A stretch of DNA of 64,000 bases. Source: CAILZL01 sp049840395. GTDB lineage: Bacteria; Pseudomonadota; Gammaproteobacteria; Steroidobacterales; Steroidobacteraceae. A program made the translations under genes and the position numbers. Of this stretch, positions 25,107-34,741 are shown one piece after another; the stretch's first letter is position 1, and every line of letters starts with the position of its first letter. The notes beneath the pieces are model-generated. The model ran no database searches. It worked only from the letters and a program-made list of their open reading frames with translations, and had not been told where the DNA came from. Location: positions 620,001-684,000 of the forward strand of contig JASGLD010000001.1 of the NCBI GenBank assembly GCA_049840395.1, written 5' to 3'.

Positions 25107-25610
25107 TCAGTTCTTTTTCTTTTCGGGATATTGGTAGCTGGTTGATTCTGCATATTGATTGATATTTCCATCCGGCTTGTACGAGACTTTGGTCTCGATG
25201 ACTTGCACATGGTCGCCAAAGTACTGATAGGCGGTCAGTCCAACAACCTGGTTTCCGGAATAGAGGTATTCACGCAATGGTTTTTTGAAACCAAGGCTGG
25301 TTGGATTTTTATCTATTTCCTTTATTACCTTGCCACCAGGTTCGGTCACAAATTCGATATAGCCGTTGTCCTGAGACACCGCCAGAGCGACCAGTCGTGG
25401 ATCATTGAGCGCAGGTTTTGCGTCTGGCACACCTGAAGTCGAATTGAGTTGCACGTCGGCAGTCGGTACAACCGATTTACCCTCTGTTCTGCTGCTGGCT
25501 TTAGACTCGGGTGACGTGGGGGATTCATCAAGCGAGTCGCTGCCAAGATAAGTAATACCCACGGCCGCAGCCACCAGAATCACCGCGCCGGCGATAAGCG
25601 TTTTTCTCAC
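25107..25610 (-). CDS. hypothetical membrane-anchored periplasmic protein
   Basis: The 167-aa protein begins with a short basic segment and a single hydrophobic helix (TLIAGAVILVAAAVGITYLG) that probably anchors it with the rest in the periplasm. A Ser/Pro/Glu linker follows, then a compact domain (DPRLVALAVSQDNGYIEFV to SYQYPEKKKN). I recognise no family. It is on the same strand as, and 16 bases downstream of, the giant lipoprotein frame, so it may be the last gene of that transcript. Confidence 0.7.
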   Translation of the reverse strand: MRKTLIAGAVILVAAAVGITYLGSDSLDESPTSPESKASSRTEGKSVVPTADVQLNSTSGVPDAKPALNDPRLVALAVSQDNGYIEFVTEPGGKVIKEIDKNPTSLGFKKPLREYLYSGNQVVGLTAYQYFGDHVQVIETKVSYKPDGNINQYAESTSYQYPEKKKN

Positions 25611-25626
25611 TGTATTTCCACTCTGT

Positions 25627-28600
25627 TCACTGTTTAACGAACGTTATGCTGTCGACCCATGCAGCATCGGCGCCCGAACTTCCGCTGCTGTCTTTCTGAT
25701 ATCGCCATTCAACATCATGCATGCCGAACGTGAGCGTTACCGTCTGTCGAGTCCATTGACCATTGGTTGCAATCAGGGATGTCCATTCCGAACCATCGAT
25801 AAACAGCATCAGCCGATCGCAGCAACTCTCGGCATCAACTTTGGCGTAGTAACTGAGCTGGCCGGCCGAGAAGGGGGCTCGAAATCGAATGCTGCTGTAT
25901 TGCGAGTTGCCGACCGCTCCGGATCGGATGCTCTTGGAGCCGGCATAAGCCGTTGTGGAATCGAGAATCCAACCGGCGCTGCTGTCTCTAGGTACGCTCC
26001 AGCCCGCCGCGCTGGAATTGGTTTCAAAAGATTCGCTGTAATTGACGAGAGGTTGCGGCAGCACTGACGAGTTATTGGGATCGCCGCCGAATAGCACTTC
26101 ATCCTGGTCGTTATAGCCATCGCCGTCCGTATCTTTGTTCCAGGGATTGGTGTGATAGGTGATCACTTCTTCCTTATCGTTCAAGTCATCGCCGTCGCTA
26201 TCTGCTGCGGCCGGGTTGGTGGAGTAAGTGACAATCTCCTGATAGTCGGTGAGTCCATCAGCATCCGAGTCGACCAGCGTGGGATTGGAGTTGTGCAGAT
26301 ACTCCGCTGCATTGCTGACACCATCGCCATCCAAATCGGTGAGTGCATCTGCCGCATTCGAATCGCTGAAGCCATACAGCTGCTCCCACCACTTCGGCAT
26401 CGAATCCTGATCTTGATCGCTGAAAGCCAGCTTGGTGAATGTGGTTGTATTGTTCACCACCTGTACCAGATAGGCCTCTGATTGGCCGAATACCAGTCGA
26501 ATGGGCTGCCCTGAGTACTGGTAGCTCGCCAGCACTGCGCGGCTGTCTTTATCTCGTATCTCAACCAGATCGTAGATATCGAGGCTAACCAGTACGTTAT
26601 CTTTCCATGCAACGTCCTTGATGGTCCGGCCCAGGTTTGCCGACCACGTCAGTCCGTTCTGGTTGTAGATGTCGCCGCTGCCGAGGAATACCTGCTGACC
26701 AGTGGGCGATACTCGGATCGGCGGTACGATGCTGTACGTCCCATGATAGGGCGTCTCACCGGCGGAGGTGATTTTGCCGGTGACCTGGTCGATCACTTCA
26801 TAGTGAAGATCGGCGGGACTTTGGTCATCGCGGAAGAAGTAAACGCGCGAGTTCACCGCATCCCACGCATACTCTCTCGAGTAGTAGTTCCACTCTTTCA
26901 GATCCATCAATATGCCGTTGCTGTTGAACACGTAGTGGCTCGACCATGCGCCGCTGGCGTCCTGTGCCAGCACGAACTTGCCCACTGCGGCTAAACCGTT
27001 TACAGCCAATGCGGTAGACGTGAAAGGAGTTTCGGCAGGGTTGCTCGATAGCACATCGATGTACTGAATGGCGCCGGTGCTATACCCCAGGTACAGCCGC
27101 TTATGGTCGCTCGAATAGGCCATCTTGGCAGGGGCGATCGTAGCGAAGCCTTGATTGATCCCGACGATATAGGGATTGAGATAGGCGCCTGTCGCAATCG
27201 ACCAGCGATATACGCGCTTGTTGGCAATGCTTAACAGATAGACCATATCGCCGTTGTTAATGACTTGGTCGGGTATGTAGTTCGGCACCGTGGCGCTGTA
27301 GTTACAGACCGTGCCATTGCCGTGCGACAGTAAGTAACAGGCCGAATCTTGTGGATAGGCATCCAGGCTCAACCCGGTGGTGCTGTCGCTCTGGCTCTTG
27401 CCGGCATTCCACGCATCTGGATAGCCGTCGTGATCGGTGTCCACCGATGCCGCTGCATCCAGGGGGAACGCATCCTGCGTGTTAGGTACACCATCGCCGT
27501 CGCTGTCGTCATTGGGGATGTAAGTATAAAACTGCACGGTGCCGTTATTGATGGTCAGTACCGCCATCCTGGTATCCGAACCCACTACACGCAGTGCCTG
27601 GCCGGTATAGGTCAACTGTTCCAGATTGGTCAGGTTGGCTGCCAAACGTCGCAAGGTGGTTTGACCGCTGGCCGTGGTCAGCGTTACCAGCGAGCCGTTG
27701 GCGGACCAGCGTGCATCGGTCACTTGCGATCCCAACGATCCGGACCAGGTCAGTCCGTTCTGGTTATAGATGTCGCCGCTACCGAGCAGAACGTACTGGC
27801 CGTTTACCGATACGCGAATGGGTGCCTGGATATTGTATTAGCCGTGATAGGGTGTTTCGCCGGCAGAAGTAATTTTGCCGGTGACTTGATCGATCACTTC
27901 GTAGAGCAGATCGTTGGGGCTGATGCCATCGCGGAAGAAGTACACGCGCGAGTTCACCGCATCCCATGCATGCTCGCTTGAGTAATAGCTCCCGGTTTGA
28001 TCCGTCAGGACTTTACTGCTGTTGTATACGTAGTGATTTGCTGCATAGCTGCTGCCATCTTGAGCCAGCAAGAACTTGCCCGCAGCGACCAGGCCGGTTA
28101 CGGCCATTGCCGTATTGGTAAACGGAATTTCGACTGGGCTGTTCGATAAGACGTCGATGTACTGAATGGCACCCGTGCTATATCCCAAGTACAAGCGCTT
28201 GTGGTCACTTGAGTAAGCCATCTTGGTCGGTGCCAGCGTACTAAAGCCCTGATTGATGCCGACGACATAGGGATTGAGATAGGCGCCTGTCGCAATCGAC
28301 CAGCGATATACGCGCTTGTTGGCCGCGCTCAGCAGATAAATGGTGTCGCCATTATTGACGACCTGGTCCGGTACGTAATTAGGCAGAGTGGCGGCGTAGT
28401 TGCAGGTCGTGCCATTACCATGCTGAGGCAGGTAGCAAGCTGAGTCTTGCGGGTATGCATCCAAACTCAATCCGGTGGTGCTATCGCTCTGGCTCTTGCC
28501 GGTGTTCCAGGCGTCTGGATAGCCGTCGTGATCGGTGTCCACCGATGCGGCAGGATCCAGTGGAAACGCATCCTGCGTATTGGGTACACCATCGCCATCG

Positions 28601-31275
28601 CTATCGTCATTCGGGACATAGATATAGAACTGCACGGTGCCGTTATTAATGGTCAGCACCGCCATCTTGGTATCCGAGCCCACGACACGCAGCGCCTGGC
28701 CGTTGTAAGTCAACTGTTCCAGGTTGGTTAAAGTGGATCCCAAGCGACGCAGTGTGGTCTGGTTGCTAGCTGTGGTCAGTGCCACCAGCGAGCCATTGGC
28801 GAACCAGCGTGCGTCGGTCACCTGCGATCCCAGCGAGCCCGACCAGGTCAATCCAGTTTGATTGTAAATATCGCCGCTGCCGAGCAGCACGTACTGACTG
28901 TTCGCTGATACTCGTATCGGCGGTTGGATGGAGTAAGCGCCATGATAGGGAGTCTCACCCACCGAGGTGATCTTGCCGGTGGTTTGATCGATCACTTCAT
29001 AGTGCAGATCGTTGGGAACAGTGTCATCACGGAAGAAGTACACGCGGGAGGTGGTGGCATCCCAGGCATACTCTCTTGAGTAATAGTTCCAGTCTTTTTG
29101 ATCGGTGACGACGGCATTGCGATCGAATATGTAGTGAGTCGCCCATGCGCCGCTGCTGTCCTGCGCCAGCACGTACTTGCCTACGGCCGTCAGACCACGG
29201 ATGCTCATCGCCGTGCTGGCAAAGGGAATCTCCGCGACACTTGTCGAGGTCACATCAATGTATTGAATGGCGCCGGTGCTATACCCCAGGTACAGACGTT
29301 TGTGATCGCTGGAGTAAGCCATCTTGATGGGGGCCAGCGTGCTGAGGCCCTGATTGATGCCGACCACATAGGGATTGAGATAGCTCGCAGTGGCAAGGGA
29401 CCAGCGATACACGCGCTTGTTGGCGGTGCTTAGCAGATAAACCGTATCGCCATCGTTGATCACCTGATCCGGTATGTAATTGGGCATGGTGGCGCCGTAA
29501 TTACAGTTCACGCCATCGCCATGCTGCGGTAGATAGCAGGCGGAATCTTTCGGATACGCATCCAGCGTCAAGCCGGTGGTGCTATCGCTCTGCGTTTTGC
29601 CGGGGTTCCAGCTATCCGGATAGCCATCCCCATCTGTGTCCAGCGATGCCGCAGGGTCCAGTGGGAATGCATCCTGCGTGTTGGGCACGCCATCGCCATC
29701 GCTGTCGTTATTGGGAATGTAAATATAAAACTGCACGGTGCTGTTATTGATCGTCAGCACCGCCATCTTGGTGTCCGAACCCATTACGCGCAGCGCCTGG
29801 CCGTTGTAAGTCAACAGTTCCAGGTTGGTCAGAGTGGGCCCCAGGCGACGCAGCGTGGTCTTGTTGCTGGCTGTGGTCAGTGTCACCAGCGAGCCATTGG
29901 CGAACCAGCGTGCATCGGTTACTTGCGACCCCAGAGAGTCCGACCACGTCAATCCGGATTGGTTGTAAATATCGCCGCTGCCGAGCAGGACGTACTGACC
30001 ATTCACCGACACGCGGATGGGCGGCAGGATGTTGTACGAGCCGTGATAGGGAGTTTCACCGGCGGAAGTAATCTTGCCGGTGACCTGGTCAATCACTTCA
30101 TAGTGCAGATCGTTGGGACTTTGGGCATCGCGGAAGAAGTACACCCGTGAGTTGGCGGCATCCCAGGCGTACTCTCGTGAATAGTAGTTCCAGTCTTTTG
30201 AATCCGTCACCGTGCCAGTGCTATTGAACACATAGTGGGTTGCCCATGCACCGCTGCCGTCCTGCGCCAGCATGAACTTGCCCACGGCTGTCAGGCCACG
30301 AACGCTCAGTGCCGTACTGGCAAACGCGACTTCGGCGGTATTCGTGGACGTAACATCAATATATCGAATCGCCCCGTTGTCATAGCCAAGATACAAGCGC
30401 TTATGGTTGCTCGAGTAACTCATCGTGATTGGGGGCAAGCCATTGAAGCCGGTGGTATAGGCATCCAGATAGCGTTCTTGAGCAAGCGACCACCGAAAAA
30501 TCAGGTTGTTGGCATTGTTCAATAGATAAACGATGTCTTGATCGTCATAAACCACTTTGTCAGGCACATAGTTTGGCAGCTCGGACATGACCTCGAAGGT
30601 GCCGGCGACCGAACCGACGGTGACGCGCACCTGGGTTGTTTTCGCATAAGTTGCGGCCGCCTTTACTCTGACGATCAATGTTTGCGCAGTACCGATCGTT
30701 CCGGCTGCGCTGGTAAACGATCCGCCATTGATTGAATACTCGCCGTTTTCAATGCTGATCGGCGCCGGAGCATTGGTGCCCGCAATGATTACGCTGTTCG
30801 ATGTGATCCATGCGCCACGTATTGCGTTAAAGCTTTTTTGAAAAGAGAACGCATCGGGCGTGGTATCTGCCTCCAGGGTGGTGGCAGTAAAGGTTGCGGA
30901 TATGCCGCCCACAGTCAGCACGGCACTGCGCGCCGTAGAAAACTGATTCGAAGAAGTCAGGCGAACTGTGATCTTCTGATTGTTGGTAACAGAGCCTGCG
31001 GCAGCGGTAAAAGCGCCGGCATCAATCGAATACTCTCCGCCTGTTATCGAAACCGGTGTGCTCGCATCAATGCCGGAGATGACAGTCTCATTGGAGGTGA
31101 CGGTGCTCGATAAGGCCGTTCCAGACTGGGCACTGAAGGAAAAAGCATTGGGTGTTGTATCTGGTGGGGCTGGGGTTTGACTCTGGCTGCTGCTCTCTCC
31201 ACCAGCGCCGCCACCACAGCCAAACAGAAGAGCGAATAGTCCGAGCGCAATCAAACGAAAAATCAGCTTCGCCAT
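25627..31275 (-). pseudogene. giant repetitive lipoprotein, frame interrupted by an in-frame TAA
   Basis: One reading frame of 1883 codons runs from ATG 31275 to the stop at 25627, broken only by TAA at 27838-27840. The 34 codons after the stop continue the repeat exactly and contain no Met. The N-terminus has a lipobox (LLFGCGGG). Two Ig-like segments follow, then four copies of a 364-367-residue unit with propeller-like strands (VYLLSTANKRVYRWSLAT, HKRLYLGYSTGAIQYIDV) and a DSDGDGVPNTQDAFPLD calcium motif. The end carries thrombospondin-type-3 DxDxDG repeats and a jelly-roll-like domain. It would be an outer-surface protein. The stop sits where other copies have a Ser codon. Confidence 0.88.
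26420..30620 (-). repeat. four tandem ~1.1-kb repeats inside the lipoprotein gene
   Basis: Equivalent points (the codons for PNYxPDQV) lie at about 27262, 28360, 29461 and 30553, giving periods of 1098, 1101 and 1092 bases. The three units nearest the C-terminus are the most alike at the DNA level, the first is more diverged, which indicates recent unit duplication or conversion. Confidence 0.88.
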
Positions 31276-31426
31276 ACCTGCGGTTCCCAGCTTTTGCTTG
31301 CTTAATTATGTCCAAAAAATCCCAGCAAATTCCCGCGAAGCTTAGCACACAGATAATAAAGGTAAGCACTGCGACCGCCGGGTGTGGTGGCCGCAGAGCC
31401 GTGTGCGAAGTGTCATGCCAAGGTCA

Positions 31427-31783
31427 TCAACTCTGCGGCGGCGGACCCTCCATCACCTGGATGATTTCGCACTTGCCGTCACCGGCAACGTCAAGAAAAG
31501 TCTTCACGTGCTTGACCAGTTCCTCGCGTGTACCGGCGCGCAGCAACGCATAACCGGCGGCGGGCATCAGGCTCGATCCGGCCACCGGGCCATCTTCGAC
31601 GGTAAACACGCCATTGCTGCGCACGACCTTCATGCCCGTGTTGCGCGATAGCAGGCCGCCGGTGGCGACCAGCACACCCGCTTTGCTCATGTCTTCAATC
31701 AGCTTGCCCATCTTGGCCATGTGTTCGGCACTGGGCGGGCCGCTGGGCGCAGCGGCGGGAGTGAACAGGGAGAAGAATTGCAT
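31427..31783 (-). CDS. YCII/DGPF-type small protein
   Basis: The 118-aa protein matches the YCII-related (DGPFAETKE) fold: MQFFSLFTPAA, EHMAKMGKLIEDMSKAGVLVATGGL, FTVEDGPVAGSSLMPAAGYALLRAGTREELVKHVKTFLDVAGDG. Such proteins have a dimeric ferredoxin-like fold and are often found next to ECF sigma factors, but none is present here. Function not established. GGAG-type ribosome site (AAGGAGCCGCC) precedes the ATG at 31783. Confidence 0.85.
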   Translation of the reverse strand: MQFFSLFTPAAAPSGPPSAEHMAKMGKLIEDMSKAGVLVATGGLLSRNTGMKVVRSNGVFTVEDGPVAGSSLMPAAGYALLRAGTREELVKHVKTFLDVAGDGKCEIIQVMEGPPPQS

Positions 31784-32135
31784 GGCGGCTCCTTGAATGA
31801 TGTTGACTGATAGCTGACCTTCTTAAGGACGATTGAGGCAGCGTTGATCCGACATCGAATTAGAGACCATGTTGATTCAGGTGATGACTTCCACATCTGC
31901 CTGCCGGCTCAACGTGCCCGTCATCAGATGGCCTTTGTGGGTGCCTATCTTAAAAATGACCTAGAGATGGGCAAGTAGACACAGCGTCATCCCCGCGCAG
32001 GCGGGGATCCAGCAATAAAGCGTCGCAACGCGACACATCTACTACTGGATGCCCGCCTGCGCGGGCATGACGGGTTCTGGTGCTTCAGCTATTAGAGATG
32101 GGTTTTAAACGTTCCGATAAAATGTCTACTGGCGT
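31784..32135. other. 352-base intergenic stretch
   Basis: Apart from the 88-bp inverted-repeat element at 31985-32072 I see no gene, terminator or recognisable site. Confidence 0.5.
31985..32072. repeat. 88-bp inverted-repeat element (cgtcat...ggatccag family), copy 2
   Basis: Arms cgtcatccccgcgcaggcgg and its near-complement around the same aagcgtcgcaacgcgacac core as at 20455. The arm changes in this copy are compensated on the other arm (gcaggc/gcctgc versus gaaggc/gccttc), so the hairpin, not the sequence, is conserved. Confidence 0.8.
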
Positions 32136-33722
32136 TCACGTCGCCTTGGCCGACAGCGCCGCCAGTTCCTCAAGGTCCAGATCGCGCTCCAACTCGTGTA
32201 TCACGCGATCTTCGATCAGCCCCGAGCGATGCAGGCGCAGCAGTTCTGCACGGGCGGCTGCAACGGCTTCCAGCACCAGATCGAAATGCGCTTGTAACCT
32301 CGGCTGATATTCTTGCTCATTGCCTGCATAGTTCACCGATACCGATGCGCGCCGCTGATATCGCTCCAGCAATTGCGGATGCAGCAGCGTGCCATCTTCT
32401 GCATACGCGCGTGATTCCACCAATTTGAACTGCACCTGCGCCATCGCCGCTTCGGCCTGCGACATGCTTAGCGGCGCAATTTTCGCTCCCGCTTCCGGTG
32501 GACGCAGCCAGCGAATCACCATTCCCAGTGTGGTGCCTTGCACCATCACCGTGACCAGAATCACCGCGAATGCCGTCATCAATATAAAGTCGCGACCGGG
32601 TATGTTGGCGGGCAAGCTCAGCGCCACGGCCAGCGTGACCACGCCACGCATGCCGGCCCAGCTGAGCACAATGGATGCGCGTGGGCCCATGGTTTCAAAG
32701 CGACGCCAACCCAGTTTGCGGCGCAGTGCGATCAGGCCATCGCAGGCGAAGATCCAGGCGAAGCGCGCCAGGGTGAGTGCCAGCAATATCCATAGAATAG
32801 GCACCGCCATCTGACGCGCCACCGTGCCGATGCCGCCGGCGCGATCCACTACCTCGCGCAGCGACGAGCCGATCAGCATGAACACACTGGCTTCCAGTAG
32901 AAAAATCATCACCCGCCAGAATGACGTGCCGCGCATGCGAATGAGCGCCGAGAATACTTCGTGTTGATACCAGCCGCAGATCAGGCCGGCCACCACGGTG
33001 GCGATGACGCCAGAGACGTGTACTTGCTCAGCCAGAATGTACGCGGCCCAGCACAGCAGCACCGAGATGGCGATGACCAGGTCTTCATCCTCCAGCCGCT
33101 TCGCTACCCACACCCACACTGCCGCAATGACAGCGCCGACGGCCGCGCCGCCCAACGCCAGCAAGGCAAAACTGCCCAATGCATCCATCGTGCTGAACAC
33201 GCCGGTGACCGCGGCGGCAACGGCGAAACGGAACAGCACCAGGCCGGTGGCATCATTCAACAAACTCTCGCCTTCCAGCAGGATGGATAGCCGCTGCGGC
33301 AAACGCACTCGCTGCAATACCGCGCGCGCTGCAATCGCATCCGGTGGCGAAACAATCGCGCCCAAGGCGGCACAGGCGCCCCACGGCAGTGAGGGCAGTA
33401 GTGCATGCGTGACCACGGCGACGACCACGGTAGTGAACACCACCGCACCGATGGCCAGCGACAGAATGCCAATGAGGTGACGCTTCAGATGTCGCAGCGG
33501 AATACCCCAGGCGCCATCCATCAACAAGGGCGGCAGGAAGATCACCAGCACCAATTCGGGGTCCAGCGAGATATTGGGCAGACCGGGAATGAAAGCCAGG
33601 CTGGCGCCGCCCACGATCAACGCCACCGCGGGCGGCAGGTTCAACCGATTCGCCAGATAGTGCAGCGCGATGATCGCAAACAGCATGGCGATCAGCAGCT
33701 CGAATAGTTCTGCCGCTTCCAT
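32136..33722 (-). CDS. CPA1-family Na+/H+ antiporter
   Basis: The 528-aa protein begins at the ATG at 33722 with GGGAGAG upstream. About twelve membrane helices are visible, with the CPA1 signature FLPPLLMDGAWGIPL, ALGAIVSPPDAIAARAVL (with the conserved Asp pair in PDA region), LLEGESLLNDATGLVLF and SWAGMRGVVTLAVALSLP. A soluble C-terminal segment of about 120 residues with charged helices follows. It exports Na+ (or K+) in exchange for protons at the inner membrane. It diverges from the methyltransferase gene. Confidence 0.93.
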   Translation of the reverse strand: MEAAELFELLIAMLFAIIALHYLANRLNLPPAVALIVGGASLAFIPGLPNISLDPELVLVIFLPPLLMDGAWGIPLRHLKRHLIGILSLAIGAVVFTTVVVAVVTHALLPSLPWGACAALGAIVSPPDAIAARAVLQRVRLPQRLSILLEGESLLNDATGLVLFRFAVAAAVTGVFSTMDALGSFALLALGGAAVGAVIAAVWVWVAKRLEDEDLVIAISVLLCWAAYILAEQVHVSGVIATVVAGLICGWYQHEVFSALIRMRGTSFWRVMIFLLEASVFMLIGSSLREVVDRAGGIGTVARQMAVPILWILLALTLARFAWIFACDGLIALRRKLGWRRFETMGPRASIVLSWAGMRGVVTLAVALSLPANIPGRDFILMTAFAVILVTVMVQGTTLGMVIRWLRPPEAGAKIAPLSMSQAEAAMAQVQFKLVESRAYAEDGTLLHPQLLERYQRRASVSVNYAGNEQEYQPRLQAHFDLVLEAVAAARAELLRLHRSGLIEDRVIHELERDLDLEELAALSAKAT

Positions 33723-33950
33723 TTCAACTCTCCCGGGGGCTTTGCTGCTAAGACTACCGCAAGCGCCTGCAAAAAGAGGGGAGGAGTGGATGTCATCCTC
33801 AAGAACCATTGAAGGTGCGGTAATCCGACAGCCTGCATCGTGTCGACTTGATAAGTTTTCGGTGCCGGGTGGCTTGGCCTATTTATTGATATGCCTGGGT
33901 CCAATGCCGGCGCTGTTTTCTTGGTAGTCATCCAGCTTGAGACGCATCCA

Positions 33951-34688
33951 ATGACCCAATCCCTATCCACCCGCTTCCCCCTCACCGCCAAGTACGATCC
34001 CAACTGGATTCGCGACAACGCCATGGGCGAGAACGCGCTATGCCAGGTTGAATCGCTGGCGCGACGCCTGCCGCTGCGTCCCGGCATGCGCATTCTGGAT
34101 CTCGGCTGCGGCAAGGCAACCAGTTCGATTTTCATGGCGCGTGAATTCGGTGTGCAGGTGTGGGCGGTGGATGAGGGCACCTCGCCCACCGAGAACCGCA
34201 AACGCGCCCTCGACATGGACTGCGAGACCAATGTGTTGCCGCTGCGGCTGGATGCGCACCATCTGCCCTTCGCCAAAGAAAGCTTCGATGCCGTGATCGC
34301 CATCGACTCGTACCTCTACTACGGCACGGATGATCGCTACCTGGCCTATATCGCGCAGTTCATCAAGCCCGGCGGCTTCATCGGCATCGTGGACATTGCC
34401 TTCACCCGCGAGCTGTACGGCATCGACGATGCGCCGCCGTTCCTGCGTGCGCAGTACGCCAAACATTGGTCCTATGTACACAGCATCGACTGGTGGCGGA
34501 ACCACTGGGAGAAAACCGGACTGGTGGAAGTGCAATGCGCCGAGCTGCTACCCGAGAGCGATGAGCTGCTGCGCGACTACGTGCTGGATCGTCCGCCCGA
34601 GCAGGATGAGGATTCGATCATGCGCGCGGTGCCGCGCGATCATGAGGGGTTGCTGGCGTTGTTTTGTTTGGTGGGGCGGAAGGGTTAG
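33951..34688 (+). CDS. class I SAM-dependent methyltransferase
   Basis: The 245-aa protein has the SAM-binding motif I ILDLGCGKATSSIFMA, an acidic end to strand 2 (VWAVDEG), LRLDAHHLPFAKESFDAVIAID and IKPGGFIGIVDI. The YDPNWIRDNAMGENALC N-terminus is shared with a small family of uncharacterised methyltransferases. The SIDWWRNHWEKTGLV block toward the C-terminus is also typical of it. Substrate unknown. It starts at ATG 33951. Confidence 0.9.
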   Translation: MTQSLSTRFPLTAKYDPNWIRDNAMGENALCQVESLARRLPLRPGMRILDLGCGKATSSIFMAREFGVQVWAVDEGTSPTENRKRALDMDCETNVLPLRLDAHHLPFAKESFDAVIAIDSYLYYGTDDRYLAYIAQFIKPGGFIGIVDIAFTRELYGIDDAPPFLRAQYAKHWSYVHSIDWWRNHWEKTGLVEVQCAELLPESDELLRDYVLDRPPEQDEDSIMRAVPRDHEGLLALFCLVGRKG

Positions 34689-34741
34689 TGATTGCAAATA
34701 CCCCCGGCCCGGCGATGTTGCTTATCGAAGATATTGCTCCG

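Noticed and set aside
26420..30620. CRISPR or satellite array
   Set aside because: The repeats are about 1.1 kb, in frame, coding and diverged in the manner of a repeat protein.
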